Both the position numbers and the translations under genes were made by a program. The notes beneath the pieces are model-generated. The model had not been told where the DNA came from. It searched no databases and saw only the letters and a program-made list of their open reading frames with translations. 64,000 nucleotides of DNA, taken from Hoeflea sp. IMCC20628. Its GTDB lineage: Bacteria > Pseudomonadota > Alphaproteobacteria > Rhizobiales > Rhizobiaceae. Position 1 is the stretch's first letter; each line of letters opens with the position of its first letter. This document shows, piece after piece, positions 46,822 to 55,417 of the stretch. The stretch is taken from positions 266,501 through 330,500 of the forward strand of contig NZ_CP011479.1 in assembly GCF_001011155.1 (NCBI RefSeq). The letters run 5' to 3'.

Positions 46822-48234
46822 ATGGTTCTCACACACTCCGCAAGCGCTCTGGGGAGGAGCCCGGCATTGGAAGACAGTTCCGTTTTGAGAGACAAGGATC
46901 GTGTCGTTCATCTGATCGATGATGATTCGGATCTTCGCCACGCTCTTACGCAATCGCTGGAACTTGAAGGGTTGAGTGTGGTTGCCCACGCTGACGCGGG
47001 AGAGGTATGTGATCTGCCGCTGCGCACGCTCTATGGTGTCATCGTTTCGGATATCCGCATGCCCGGCACAGATGGATTTACGCTGATGCGTCAGGTGCTG
47101 GCGATCGATCCGACGATGCCGGTGGTGCTGATCACGGGGCATGGTGATGTCCAGATGGCAGTCGAAGCGATGCGCGCCGGCGCCTATGATTTCATCGAAA
47201 AACCGTTTGCCGCCAACCGGCTGTTTTCGGTGGTCGAGAGGGCGATCGAGAAGCGCCGGTTGGTGCTGGAGAACCGCTCTTTGCGGAGTGCGCTTGAGGG
47301 CGGAGACGACCTGTCATCGCGTCTGGTCGGGCGAAATCCGGCAATTCAACATTTACGGGCACAGATTTCCGCTGTCGCCGAGACAGACGCGGATGTCCTG
47401 ATCACCGGTGAAACCGGCACGGGCAAGGAGGTGATTGCGCGCGCGCTTCATGATTTCGGACCACGGCGCAAAGGCAATTTTGTTGCCATCAATTGCGCCG
47501 CGCTGCCAGCGGATATTTTTGAATCCGAACTGTTCGGCCATGAAGCAGGGGCTTTCACCGGCGCGCAAAAACTGCGGATCGGAAAACTCGAGCATGCCAA
47601 TGGCGGCACGGTGTTTCTCGACGAGATCGAATCGATGCCGATTGAGCTTCAGGCAAAGCTGTTGCGGGCCATTGAAGGCCGGATGATCGAGCGGCTGGGA
47701 TCAAACCGGCAAGTCTCTCTTGATGTACGGTTTGTGGCGGCGACAAAGGCGGATCTTGCCAATAATCCCGCATTCAGGACGGATCTTTATTACCGGCTCA
47801 ACGTGATCACACTGGAAATTCCGGCGCTCAGGGCGCGCAAGGATGACATTCCGCTGCTGTTCTTTCACATGGCGCGCGAGGCGCGGGCGCGCTACCGCCG
47901 CGAAATTCCGGACCTCACACCGCCGATAGAGGCTGGCCTTCTGGCGCATGACTGGCCCGGCAATGTGCGGGAATTGCGCAATGTCGCCGACCGGTTCGTC
48001 TTGGGCATGTGGTCCGGATTTGGCGGAGGTTCCGGCCCGGCGCTGGAACCTGGATCGGGGAGCCTTTCCGATCAGACCGATGCATTTGAACGGGCGGTGA
48101 TCGTGGCGGAAATCGCCCGCAACAATGGCGCACTCAAGCCGACCTATGAGGGCCTGGGTATCTCGCGCAAAGGCCTTTACGAGAAGATGCGGCGGCTCAA
48201 CATCACCGCCGATGCCGGCGGAGATGGGTCATAG
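46822..48234 (+). CDS. dctD: Sigma-54-dependent response regulator DctD
   Basis: This 470-residue NtrC-family activator has a receiver domain (acidic HLIDDDSD and the phosphoacceptor in VIVSDIRMPGTDG), the AAA+ domain (Walker A TGETGTGKEV, sigma-54 contact loop GAFTGA, Walker B GTVFLDEIESM, WPGNVRELRN) and a Fis-type helix-turn-helix at the C-terminus (PTYEGLGISRKGLYEKMRRL). ATG 46822 is preceded by CTGGAG; a frame from 46660 would overlap dctB. It should act on the operator-promoter region at 48250-48384. Confidence 0.94.
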   Translation: MVLTHSASALGRSPALEDSSVLRDKDRVVHLIDDDSDLRHALTQSLELEGLSVVAHADAGEVCDLPLRTLYGVIVSDIRMPGTDGFTLMRQVLAIDPTMPVVLITGHGDVQMAVEAMRAGAYDFIEKPFAANRLFSVVERAIEKRRLVLENRSLRSALEGGDDLSSRLVGRNPAIQHLRAQISAVAETDADVLITGETGTGKEVIARALHDFGPRRKGNFVAINCAALPADIFESELFGHEAGAFTGAQKLRIGKLEHANGGTVFLDEIESMPIELQAKLLRAIEGRMIERLGSNRQVSLDVRFVAATKADLANNPAFRTDLYYRLNVITLEIPALRARKDDIPLLFFHMAREARARYRREIPDLTPPIEAGLLAHDWPGNVRELRNVADRFVLGMWSGFGGGSGPALEPGSGSLSDQTDAFERAVIVAEIARNNGALKPTYEGLGISRKGLYEKMRRLNITADAGGDGS

Positions 48235-48249
48235 ACAACCCGCCGGATT

Positions 48250-48281
48250 TGCTGGATGGGTCGTTTTGTACCCATTGAGCA
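48250..48281. promoter_or_regulatory. Probable DctD upstream activator site (dyad)
   Basis: The dyad TGCT-N2-ATGGGT-N8-ACCCAT-N2-AGCA is symmetric across 32 bases and lies about 105 bases upstream of the sigma-54 promoter, the usual place for an enhancer site. A weaker second dyad, CCCGCATATGTGGG, lies at 48314-48327. A terminator role for the first is less likely, since no T-run follows. DctD binding is inferred from context. Confidence 0.6.
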
Positions 48282-48368
48282 GCGTGCTGGCGTTTGTGCT
48301 TGCTGTTTTCGTGCCCGCATATGTGGGTTTTGGGCCCTTTTGACCGTATTTGCCGGTCTCGTCCGAAG

Positions 48369-48384
48369 TGGCACAGGGATTGCT
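48369..48384 (+). promoter_or_regulatory. Sigma-54 (-24/-12) promoter of dctPQM
   Basis: TGGCACAGGGATTGCT fits the consensus TGGCAC-N5-TTGCW at every position. Transcription should start near 48396, leaving a leader of about 126 bases before dctP. It lies directly downstream of dctBD and of the enhancer-like dyad. Confidence 0.93.
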
Positions 48385-48522
48385 AACCTGTTAAGCTGAA
48401 TGCGATGGACGGGAGGACATCGCCGGGAGGACGCTGGGTTACGGACCCGGCCATTCTGGTTTTCCCCCACCTTCGCTTCGCTTGATACGTTCCGGGCATT
48501 TTGCCCCAGTGGAGGATATTTC

Positions 48523-49527
48523 ATGAAAAAGCTTCTTCTCGGCGCCGTTTCCGCCGCCGCACTCCTGATCACCGCCAACACAGCATCCGCCAATTGCGAT
48601 GATGGCGAAATGGTCATCAAGTTCAGCCACGTCGTGGCCGCAACCGGTCACCCGAAGGGCGATGCAGCCACAATGCTGGCCGAACGCGTCAACACGGAAA
48701 TGAACGGCAAGGCCTGCATGGAAGTGTTCGCCAACTCGACCCTGTTTGACGACGACAAGGTCCTTGAAGCCTTGCTTCTGGGCGACGTCCAGCTTGCAGC
48801 ACCTTCGCTTTCGAAGTTCGAAGCCTATACGCTGAAGTACCGCCTGTTTGACCTGCCGTTCCTGTTCTCGAGCCTCAAGGCCGTTGACACATTCGTGCAG
48901 TCTGACTCGGGCAAGGGCCTGCTGACGGTAATGGAAGACGTCGGCTACACCGGTCTTGGTTACTGGTCGTCGGGCCTCAAGCAGTTCTCGGCCAACAAGC
49001 CGCTGCTGACACCGTCTGACGCCGATGGCCTGAAATTCCGCGTCCAGACCTCCGACGTCGCCGTGGCGATGATCGAAGCCATGGGCGGTTCGGCCCAGAA
49101 ACTCGCCTTCAAGGAAGTTTATGGCGCCCTGCAGACCGGCGTTGTCGACGGACAGGAAAACTCCTGGTCGAACATCTACACCCAGAAGTTCTTCGAAGTG
49201 CAGGACGGCGTGACTGAAACCAACCACCAGCTTCTGGCCTATCTGCTGGTGACATCGACGGAATGGCTCAACAGCCTGGACGCCGATTTCCGTGACCAGT
49301 TCGTCAAGATCGCGGACGAAGTGACGATCGAAGCCAATGCCGCGGTCGCCGCGACGGAAGCTGCGAACCGGCAGAACATTCTCGATGCCGGCGGTACCAT
49401 CCGCGAGCTCGACGCCGAGCAACGCAAGGCCTGGATCGATGCAATGAAGCCGGTCTGGACCAAGTTTGAAGGCGACATCGGCACCGATCTGATCGAAGCT
49501 GCCGTATCTTCAAACGACGCCAGCTAA
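48523..49527 (+). CDS. dctP: TRAP transporter C4-dicarboxylate-binding protein DctP
   Basis: This 334-residue periplasmic protein has signal peptide 1-23 (ending NTASA) and the TRAP DctP features: IKFSHVVAATGHPKGDAATMLAE near the N-terminus (cited in part), ALLLGDVQLAAPS, LKFRVQTSDVAVAMIEAMGG with the carboxylate-binding Arg, and VVDGQENSWSNIYTQKF. GGAGG precedes ATG 48523 by 7 bases. Succinate, fumarate or malate is the likely ligand given DctBD control. Confidence 0.93.
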   Translation: MKKLLLGAVSAAALLITANTASANCDDGEMVIKFSHVVAATGHPKGDAATMLAERVNTEMNGKACMEVFANSTLFDDDKVLEALLLGDVQLAAPSLSKFEAYTLKYRLFDLPFLFSSLKAVDTFVQSDSGKGLLTVMEDVGYTGLGYWSSGLKQFSANKPLLTPSDADGLKFRVQTSDVAVAMIEAMGGSAQKLAFKEVYGALQTGVVDGQENSWSNIYTQKFFEVQDGVTETNHQLLAYLLVTSTEWLNSLDADFRDQFVKIADEVTIEANAAVAATEAANRQNILDAGGTIRELDAEQRKAWIDAMKPVWTKFEGDIGTDLIEAAVSSNDAS

Positions 49528-49614
49528 ACTGGTTCTGATTGAAAAGCGGGTCCGGGGGCGTTCTCCCGGATCCGGTGACGCATATGCCAGCGGGCAGGCA
49601 GTCGGGGGGACGCC

Positions 49615-50295
49615 ATGATTACGTTTTTGCCTTATCTCATCATGAGCTTGGTGATTCTGGTGTTCTTTCTTGCGGAGCGCCGCAATCCGGAATCGGTCAC
49701 GCGTTTCGAGGAGAATGTGCTCGCGGTCATTCTGGCGCTGATCACCATTGTATCCTTCACCCAGGTTGTTGCCCGATACGGTTTCAACAGCGGCTGGACC
49801 GGCGCTCTCGAATTTACCCGGATCCTGTTTGCCTGGATGATCCTGTTCGGCATGAGCTATGGCCTTAAACAGGGCATGCATCTGGGTGTTGACGCGCTTC
49901 TGCGGTTGTTTCCCAAGCCGGTGTTCCGGTTCTTCGCGATTTTCGGCGCGGTCTGCGCCTTTCTTTATGCAGCCATCCTGATTGAATCCTCGTGGCTCGG
50001 GATCCTTGGCGCGGACACACGCGGCGGGGCGATGGTGTACTGGTCGAAGATGTACCAGATCGGCATTGGCCTTGATGATCTGCGCTATCCGGAATGGATG
50101 CAGGACACATTCGGCTTGAAAGAGCGGGTGCAGCGCTGGATCGCCTATCTCATTCTACCCATTGGACTGGGCCTGTTCGGTTTCCGTGCGTTGCAAGGCG
50201 TTGTGGCGATCTGGCGCGGTGACCGTGAACTGATCATTGCCGGACATGAGGCAGAAGACCTCGTTGCCGAAAACCGCAACGTGTTGAAGGACTGA
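49615..50295 (+). CDS. dctQ: TRAP transporter small permease DctQ
   Basis: The 226-residue small membrane subunit has four helices. It contains TRFEENVLAVILALITIVSF and ALEFTRILFAWMILFGMSYG, which are typical of DctQ. It bridges the binding protein and DctM. At 226 residues, with about 40 residues of loop between helices 3 and 4 (GILGADTRGGAMVYWSK on), it is longer than the common 160-180. The gene lies between dctP and dctM and has a GGGGGGA ribosome site. Confidence 0.9.
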   Translation: MITFLPYLIMSLVILVFFLAERRNPESVTRFEENVLAVILALITIVSFTQVVARYGFNSGWTGALEFTRILFAWMILFGMSYGLKQGMHLGVDALLRLFPKPVFRFFAIFGAVCAFLYAAILIESSWLGILGADTRGGAMVYWSKMYQIGIGLDDLRYPEWMQDTFGLKERVQRWIAYLILPIGLGLFGFRALQGVVAIWRGDRELIIAGHEAEDLVAENRNVLKD

Positions 50296-50301
50296 TCTGC
50301 C

Positions 50302-51918
50302 ATGGAAACCACAATCCTGTTTATCCTTGTTCTCGGCCTGTTGTTTGTCGGTGTACCGGTTGCGGTCTCGCTGGGGCTGTCGTCGATCATTCTGATCGCC
50401 TTTTTCTCCACAGATTCAATGTCGTCGGTGGCTATCCAGCTGTTCACGGCTTCGCAGAACTACACTTTGCTGGCCATTCCGTTCTTCGTGCTGGCATCGG
50501 CCTTCATGTCGACCGGCGGTGTGGCCAAACGGATCATTCGCTTCGCCATCGCAACGGTGGGCCATTTCCGCGGCGGCCTTGCCATGGCCAGCGTGTTGGC
50601 CTGCATGCTGTTTGCCGCGCTGTCGGGATCGTCGCCCGCCACGGTGGTCGCAATCGGCACCATTGCCATCGCCGGGATGCGTCAGGTTGGCTATTCGAAG
50701 GAATTCGCAGCAGGCATTATCGCTAATGCCGGGACGCTCGGAATCCTCATTCCGCCGTCGATCGTCATGGTGGTCTATGCGGCGGCAACAGATGTATCGG
50801 TCGGCCGGATGTTCCTGGCCGGTGTGATCCCGGGTATCGTCGCAGGTCTCATGTTGATGCTGGCAATTTACATCGTGGCGCGCATCAAGGGGCTTCCGTC
50901 GGAACCTTGGCGTGGATTTGGCGAGATCGTCGCTGGCGGCAAGGAAGCCGGATGGGGCCTGTTCCTGATCATCATCATCATCGGCGGCATTTATGGCGGG
51001 GTCTTCACTCCGACCGAGGCTGCGGCCGTGGCGGCGGTCTATTCGTTCTTCATCGCCATCTTCATCTATCGTGACATGGGGCCGATGGCCGGCACGCCTT
51101 GGGTCAGTGATACCGATTCAAAGCCTGCCCGGGCCGGCTTTTCCGGTGTCGTCTATGCCCTGGCGTTCTACTTCGTCTGGATGATCCTGTCGTTCTTTGC
51201 CACCAATGATTCCGAAACCATCACTTTTGCCGGCCGCTCCAATCTTGGGCTGCTGATCTCATTCATCATCCTGGTGGCCTACACCACCTGGCGTGGCGAC
51301 AAGGGACTTATGGGCGTGCCGTCGGCGCTGATTGCGGGTTTTCCCGTGTGGGGACGCAATCTCAAGCTGATGGGCCGCAATGCCGGCAGGGCGTTCTTCA
51401 ATGAAGACACCCGCAAGGTGATGGTGGATGCCTCAAAAACCACCATCATGCTGATGTTCATCATCGTCAACGCGCTGCTGTTTGCGCATGTGCTCACCTC
51501 CGAGCGGATTCCTGATGCCATCACCGAACTGATGCTGGGCTACGGTTTCACCTGGTTCACCTTCCTGATCGCGGTCAACATCCTGTTGCTGATCGGCGGT
51601 CAGTTCATGGAGCCCTCAGGGCTGCTTCTGATCGTGGCGCCGGTGGTGTTCCCGATTGCCATGGAGTTGGGTGTCGATCCTGTCCATCTCGGCATCATCA
51701 TGGTGGTCAATATGGAGATCGGCATGATCACGCCGCCGATCGGGCTCAATCTGTTCGTCACTTCTGGCATTACCGGCATGAGCCTGGTGCAGGTGGTGCG
51801 CGCGGCGATGCCGTTCGTGGCCGTGCTGTTCGTATTCCTGATCATTGTCACCTATGTGCCGGCATTGTCGACATGGCTGCCCTACAGTCTGATGGGACCG
51901 GAAATCGTTACCAGATAG
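50302..51918 (+). CDS. dctM: TRAP transporter large permease DctM
   Basis: This large subunit performs sodium-coupled transport. The 538 residues, with about 12-14 helices, show PFFVLASAFMSTGGVAKRI, ALSGSSPATVVAIGTIAIAGM, LIPPSIVMVVYA and IGMITPPIGLNLFV. An insert around residues 255-375 makes it longer than the usual 425-440; that stretch adds a membrane segment and a loop. A clean terminator follows at 51962. Confidence 0.93.
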   Translation: METTILFILVLGLLFVGVPVAVSLGLSSIILIAFFSTDSMSSVAIQLFTASQNYTLLAIPFFVLASAFMSTGGVAKRIIRFAIATVGHFRGGLAMASVLACMLFAALSGSSPATVVAIGTIAIAGMRQVGYSKEFAAGIIANAGTLGILIPPSIVMVVYAAATDVSVGRMFLAGVIPGIVAGLMLMLAIYIVARIKGLPSEPWRGFGEIVAGGKEAGWGLFLIIIIIGGIYGGVFTPTEAAAVAAVYSFFIAIFIYRDMGPMAGTPWVSDTDSKPARAGFSGVVYALAFYFVWMILSFFATNDSETITFAGRSNLGLLISFIILVAYTTWRGDKGLMGVPSALIAGFPVWGRNLKLMGRNAGRAFFNEDTRKVMVDASKTTIMLMFIIVNALLFAHVLTSERIPDAITELMLGYGFTWFTFLIAVNILLLIGGQFMEPSGLLLIVAPVVFPIAMELGVDPVHLGIIMVVNMEIGMITPPIGLNLFVTSGITGMSLVQVVRAAMPFVAVLFVFLIIVTYVPALSTWLPYSLMGPEIVTR

Positions 51919-51961
51919 GTATTGGGTGCCTCAGACCAAAAATAACCCAAATTCAAATTGG

Positions 51962-51989
51962 CGGGGCGCGCAAGCGCCCCGTTTTTTTT
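51962..51989 (+). terminator. Rho-independent terminator after dctM
   Basis: An 8-bp GC stem (CGGGGCGC / GCGCCCCG) with a GCAA tetraloop is followed directly by eight T residues. It ends the dctPQM transcript. Confidence 0.95.
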
Positions 51990-52169
51990 GTGCTTCTTCG
52001 ATGCTTCGAGCAGATTTTCCGGCCAGGCCCGAACGGCTGGTTCTGATTTGCGATTTCGAACGTTCTCAAACGCGCTTTCGGGCGCGACACCTGGAGAAGC
52101 TCTGCCAGATGCGCTCATCGGCGGCTGTCGTGCCGCAGTCCAATCGAGCAAGCATCAAAGGAATTCATC

Positions 52170-52727
52170 ATGCCGATGAAAAAGAAATCAGTCATCTACA
52201 CTTACGCACTCCTCGCTGCCGCCACCGTTCTTGGTGCCCCCATTGTGACGAATGCGCAAAGCGAAGCCGGACAAGCCCTCGGATCCGCAGTTCGGACGCC
52301 GCAGGGGCAGGAGATTCCCGCAGGTGCCCTCGGGGTCGTCATCGTTGAAGACGCTCGCGAAGCCTCACTGCTGCAATTGCGCGGCATAGCCGGCAGCGGG
52401 ATCGCCCTGCTTCGAAATTCTGACGGCGCTGATTGTCTGAGTGTCCCGCTACGGTTTGTTGCCGGAGATTTTGGCGGCGACAGCATCGCTGCCACGCGGG
52501 CAAAGACCATACGCCTGAACCTGAATGACGCCGGGCTGGTTCAGGCTCTGATCGCTGGTCAGGATATTGTCAGCGACCAGTACCGAGTCGGGACCACTCA
52601 GGATGACCAGATCTCCATCCAGCAAGGCCTGACAGAAGAGCACGGCTTTGTCCTCAATCCGGGAAAGTCGATGTTGGCGGATATTTTTGGCGCCGACGTC
52701 GGTCATGTCGCGTGTCCGACGTTCTAG
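52170..52727 (+). CDS. Secreted hypothetical protein
   Basis: This is a 185-residue protein with a signal peptide (about 1-30, KKKSVIYTYALLAAATVLGA with cleavage near TNAQ). The mature part has short repeat-like strands and only two cysteines (DCLSVPL and the terminal VACPTF), which may pair. I do not recognise a family. ATG 52170 has AAAGGA upstream, with a second ATG six bases later. The 3' end overlaps the convergent AraC-type gene by four bases, which may mean the two are related in function. Confidence 0.65.
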   Translation: MPMKKKSVIYTYALLAAATVLGAPIVTNAQSEAGQALGSAVRTPQGQEIPAGALGVVIVEDAREASLLQLRGIAGSGIALLRNSDGADCLSVPLRFVAGDFGGDSIAATRAKTIRLNLNDAGLVQALIAGQDIVSDQYRVGTTQDDQISIQQGLTEEHGFVLNPGKSMLADIFGADVGHVACPTF

Positions 52728-53755
52728 ATGGTCGGCTTGCGGGCGCGATATTGCGACGGAGTTACGCCGGTGACGCGGCGAAACTCGCCATTGAAGCTGG
52801 ATTTGCTGACAAAGCCTGCCTCCAGCATGATTTCGGTGACAGGAAGGTCGGTTTCGCGCAGCAGCTTTTGCGCGTGGCGGATGCGAAAGCCGTTCATATA
52901 GCGAGAGAAATTGTCTCCGGTGCATCGGTTGACGGCATTTGAAACAAGACGCGCCGGAACGCCCAGCCGGCGGGCTGCGCGGACCAGCGTCAGATTGTTG
53001 TCGGAGAACAGCCGGGTCTCGTTCATCATTGCGTCCAGGGCAGCAAGCAGCCGTCGGTCATCTTCGGATGGCGCCGGCTGCCTCTGCGTTTGGGCAGGGC
53101 CGGTAATCGGAGTGCGCAACACTTGCGGTGCCACGATCAGGGCGACTGCAAAACAGAATGCTGCCAAAATACCTGCGGCTCCAGAGAGCAATTGCATTGC
53201 TTCGCCGTCGCCAGCGAAGAGGCTGGCAGCCACAATCGAAACGTCCGCCACAACCATCAGGCTCAATAGCGCGATCGTTGCGTACAAGGCCGAACGCGTG
53301 ACCGGCATTGCCTGTGCCGCGACGTGGACGAATTCATCGGAATCCTTGCTCAAGAAGGCAGAGATGCGGACCAGATAGACAATGTTGAAGCCGAGAACGA
53401 AAACGTCGGCGGAGACTGGAACCGGTCCAAGAATCGCAAGTTGCGCAAGTACGACGACGCCGGCATTGATTGCCAGTGGTCTCTTCCATGATTGATCGCG
53501 GTCTTGTGTCAGGGCGAGAAACCCCAGATAGGCGGATGGCCCCAGCATCAGCGCGATCAACGGTTGTAGTTGAGCGGCCCAAATCATCGAGAACGACAAT
53601 CGCAATCCGAGCAGCATGCCGATGGTGGCGAGGGACATCAGAAACACGCAGAAGGATGCCCGAACATATGCAGGCATTCTGCGGTTCATCAACAAGGCAA
53701 CGGCGGCGATTATAGCTAAAGCGCTGACCATCCATGGAAGGGGGAGATTGACCAT
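52724..53755 (-). CDS. Membrane-anchored AraC-family regulator (seven helices plus HTH), copy 1
   Basis: This 343-residue regulator has about seven membrane helices in residues 5-225 and an AraC-type DNA-binding domain at about 245-343 (LVRAARRLGVPARLVSNAVN, then VTEIMLEAGFVSKSSFNGEFRRVTGVTPSQYR, cited in two parts). The membrane part may sense a ligand or membrane state while the DNA-binding part stays in the cytoplasm. The start MVNLPLP at 53755 is chosen because the homology begins there; the frame runs back to 53866. It has the same plan as the gene at 60331, with low sequence identity. Confidence 0.85.
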   Translation of the reverse strand: MVNLPLPWMVSALAIIAAVALLMNRRMPAYVRASFCVFLMSLATIGMLLGLRLSFSMIWAAQLQPLIALMLGPSAYLGFLALTQDRDQSWKRPLAINAGVVVLAQLAILGPVPVSADVFVLGFNIVYLVRISAFLSKDSDEFVHVAAQAMPVTRSALYATIALLSLMVVADVSIVAASLFAGDGEAMQLLSGAAGILAAFCFAVALIVAPQVLRTPITGPAQTQRQPAPSEDDRRLLAALDAMMNETRLFSDNNLTLVRAARRLGVPARLVSNAVNRCTGDNFSRYMNGFRIRHAQKLLRETDLPVTEIMLEAGFVSKSSFNGEFRRVTGVTPSQYRARKPTI

Positions 53756-54065
53756 TTTGGATGTCTGTCGCCTTTTGTCTGAACCGCCCCGCGCTTGCTT
53801 TCTGTCCGAAGCGTTGAAAGATACTTCCTGTCTATACCGGAGCTGGCAATGAAACAACGTTCCCAAAACCTGCCCCGCTCCTGCGGTTTCTAGTGGGATT
53901 TTGACCGAAAAATATGGTTGTTTACGTGATTGATGTCGAAATTACTGGTTTAAAATTGGCGGTCTATGGGCGGTTCTGGTGGCGTTACTACCGTCCAAAA
54001 CCGAGAATGAGGGGCAACAACCGGTCATTTCGCGTTAAGGTCTTGTTAAGATTTTGGGCGCAGCC
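53756..54065. other. Non-coding upstream region of the AraC gene
   Basis: About 310 bases are without a credible gene. The plus-strand frame 53914-54246 has no domain and reads into the small RNA, so I leave it out. The region should hold the promoter of the AraC-type gene and, near 54042, the -35 of the small RNA. Confidence 0.45.
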
Positions 54066-54072
54066 TGATTAT
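54043..54072 (+). promoter_or_regulatory. Candidate promoter of the small RNA
   Basis: TTGTTA and TGATTAT are separated by 17 bases, a plausible -35/-10 pair, with transcription expected near 54078. This is a weak, by-eye call. Its position just ahead of the two-hairpin element at 54077 supports it. Confidence 0.35.
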
Positions 54073-54076
54073 CAGA

Positions 54077-54137
54077 CATGCCTCTTACCTCCTCCCAAGA
54101 ACGGCATGACGGATGAGGGCGGCGAAAGCCGCCCTTT
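54077..54137 (+). ncRNA. Small RNA with CCUCCUCCC anti-Shine-Dalgarno loop (cuckoo/CcsR- or alpha-r14-like)
   Basis: Two hairpins stand one after the other. The first pairs CATGCC (54077-54082) with GGCATG (54103-54108), plus TCTT with AAGA inside, leaving CCTCCTCCC (54088-54096) exposed in the loop. The second is AGGGCGGC-GAAA-GCCGCCCT (54116-54135) followed by TT, a terminator-like stem. An apical CCUCCUCCC loop followed by a terminator is the mark of the cuckoo/CcsR and alpha-r14 (NfeR) small RNA groups in alphaproteobacteria, which pair with ribosome sites of target mRNAs. Those groups often sit near DUF1127 genes; none is nearby here. The true 5' end is unknown. Confidence 0.68.
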
Positions 54138-54155
54138 AACTTGTCCGGTATCTGT

Positions 54156-55334
54156 TCAGGGCTTGCGGCTTTCCAGAAATTTCCCGACGCGTGAAATCGC
54201 AGCTTCGATGTTGTCATCGGAATTGGCGCAGGAGACGCGAATATAGCCTTCACCGAGAACACCGAAGTCCGGACCGCCGATCAGGGCGACGCCTGCTTCT
54301 TCGAGTAGTGCGCTGGCAAGCGGCTTGGCTTTCCATCCGGTAGCGGAGATGTTCGGGAAGGCATAGAACGCCCCCTTTGGCAGGACGCAGGACACGCCCG
54401 GCAGGGCATTGAGCAGGTCGGTCACCAGCCGCCGCCGGCGGTCGAAAGCCGTAAGCATCTCGGCAACGGCGTCCTGAGGGCCATCAATGGCGGCTATGCC
54501 GGCAAATTGCGACGGTGCGTTGACGCAAGACCAGCAATTGACCGCGAGCTTGCGGACATAGCCGATCAGACTGTCGGGCCAGATCGACCAGCCCATGCGC
54601 CAGCCGGTCATCGCCCAGGTCTTGGACCAGCCATTGAGCACGATCAGCCGGTCGCGGATTTCGGGATAGCTCAGCAGCGAGGTGTGGCTTGCGCCGTCAT
54701 AGGTCATCACGTCGTAGATTTCGTCGGACATGATGACGACCTGCGGATGCGCGGCCAGACCGGCAACCAGCTTGTCGATTTCGGCTTTCGGGGTGACGCC
54801 GCCGGTCGGGTTGGCCGGCGAATTGAGGATCAGCAGCCGGGTTTGCGGCGTTATCAGGGCCAGCGTTTCCTCGGCTGAAAAGGCAAAGCCGTTCTCCTCG
54901 CGCATCGGCACAGGAACCGGTCGCGCACCAACATGCTCGATCATCGAGCGGTAAATCGGGAACCCGGGATCGGGATAGAGAATGTCGACGCCCGGCTCGC
55001 CCAGCATGCGGATGGCGGCGTACATGGTTGGCTTGCCGCCGGGCATGATCATCACCGAGTCTGGCGAGATCTCGACACCGGTCATCGCCAGCGTCCTGCG
55101 GCATACGGCCTCACGGGTCTGCAGCAACCCGTTGGCGGGCGTGTAGCCGTGATGTCCATCGCGCAATGCCTTGACCGCCGCTTCGACGATATGGGCCGGG
55201 GTTTTGAAGTCCGGCTGGCCGATGCCCAGATTGAGGATGTCACGCCCCTGATTGGCGAGGTCGGTGGCGCGGGCGAGCACGGCGAAGGCATTTTCCTCGC
55301 CGATGCGATCGAAAGCGGCGACTGGCTTTATCAT
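54156..55334 (-). CDS. Pyridoxal-phosphate aminotransferase, class I/II (aspartate aminotransferase-like)
   Basis: This 392-residue fold-type I aminotransferase has the PLP-binding region NGWSKTWAMTGWRMGW (Schiff-base Lys), the substrate-side NSPANPTGGV and SDEIYDVMTYDG, and IRVSCANSDDNIE with the carboxylate-binding Arg. It resembles the bacterial 1-gamma aspartate/aromatic aminotransferases. ATG 55334 follows AGGAAA; the frame extends to 55379. Neighbours do not reveal its substrate. Its 3' end faces the small RNA terminator stem. Confidence 0.9.
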   Translation of the reverse strand: MIKPVAAFDRIGEENAFAVLARATDLANQGRDILNLGIGQPDFKTPAHIVEAAVKALRDGHHGYTPANGLLQTREAVCRRTLAMTGVEISPDSVMIMPGGKPTMYAAIRMLGEPGVDILYPDPGFPIYRSMIEHVGARPVPVPMREENGFAFSAEETLALITPQTRLLILNSPANPTGGVTPKAEIDKLVAGLAAHPQVVIMSDEIYDVMTYDGASHTSLLSYPEIRDRLIVLNGWSKTWAMTGWRMGWSIWPDSLIGYVRKLAVNCWSCVNAPSQFAGIAAIDGPQDAVAEMLTAFDRRRRLVTDLLNALPGVSCVLPKGAFYAFPNISATGWKAKPLASALLEEAGVALIGGPDFGVLGEGYIRVSCANSDDNIEAAISRVGKFLESRKP

Positions 55335-55417
55335 TACGCATTTTCCTGTTTGGATGGTTGTGTTGTGATGGAGAGTCATGTCCTATCCCGACGCGAAATT
55401 CAATTCAGGCGACCTCA

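Noticed and set aside
48250-48281. Dyad after dctD, considered as a terminator
   Set aside because: Stem of six plus four base pairs with an 8-base loop and no T-run; the location and symmetry fit an enhancer site better.
53914-54246. 110-residue plus-strand frame over the small RNA
   Set aside because: No ribosome site or domain, and it runs through two hairpins into the aminotransferase 3' end.
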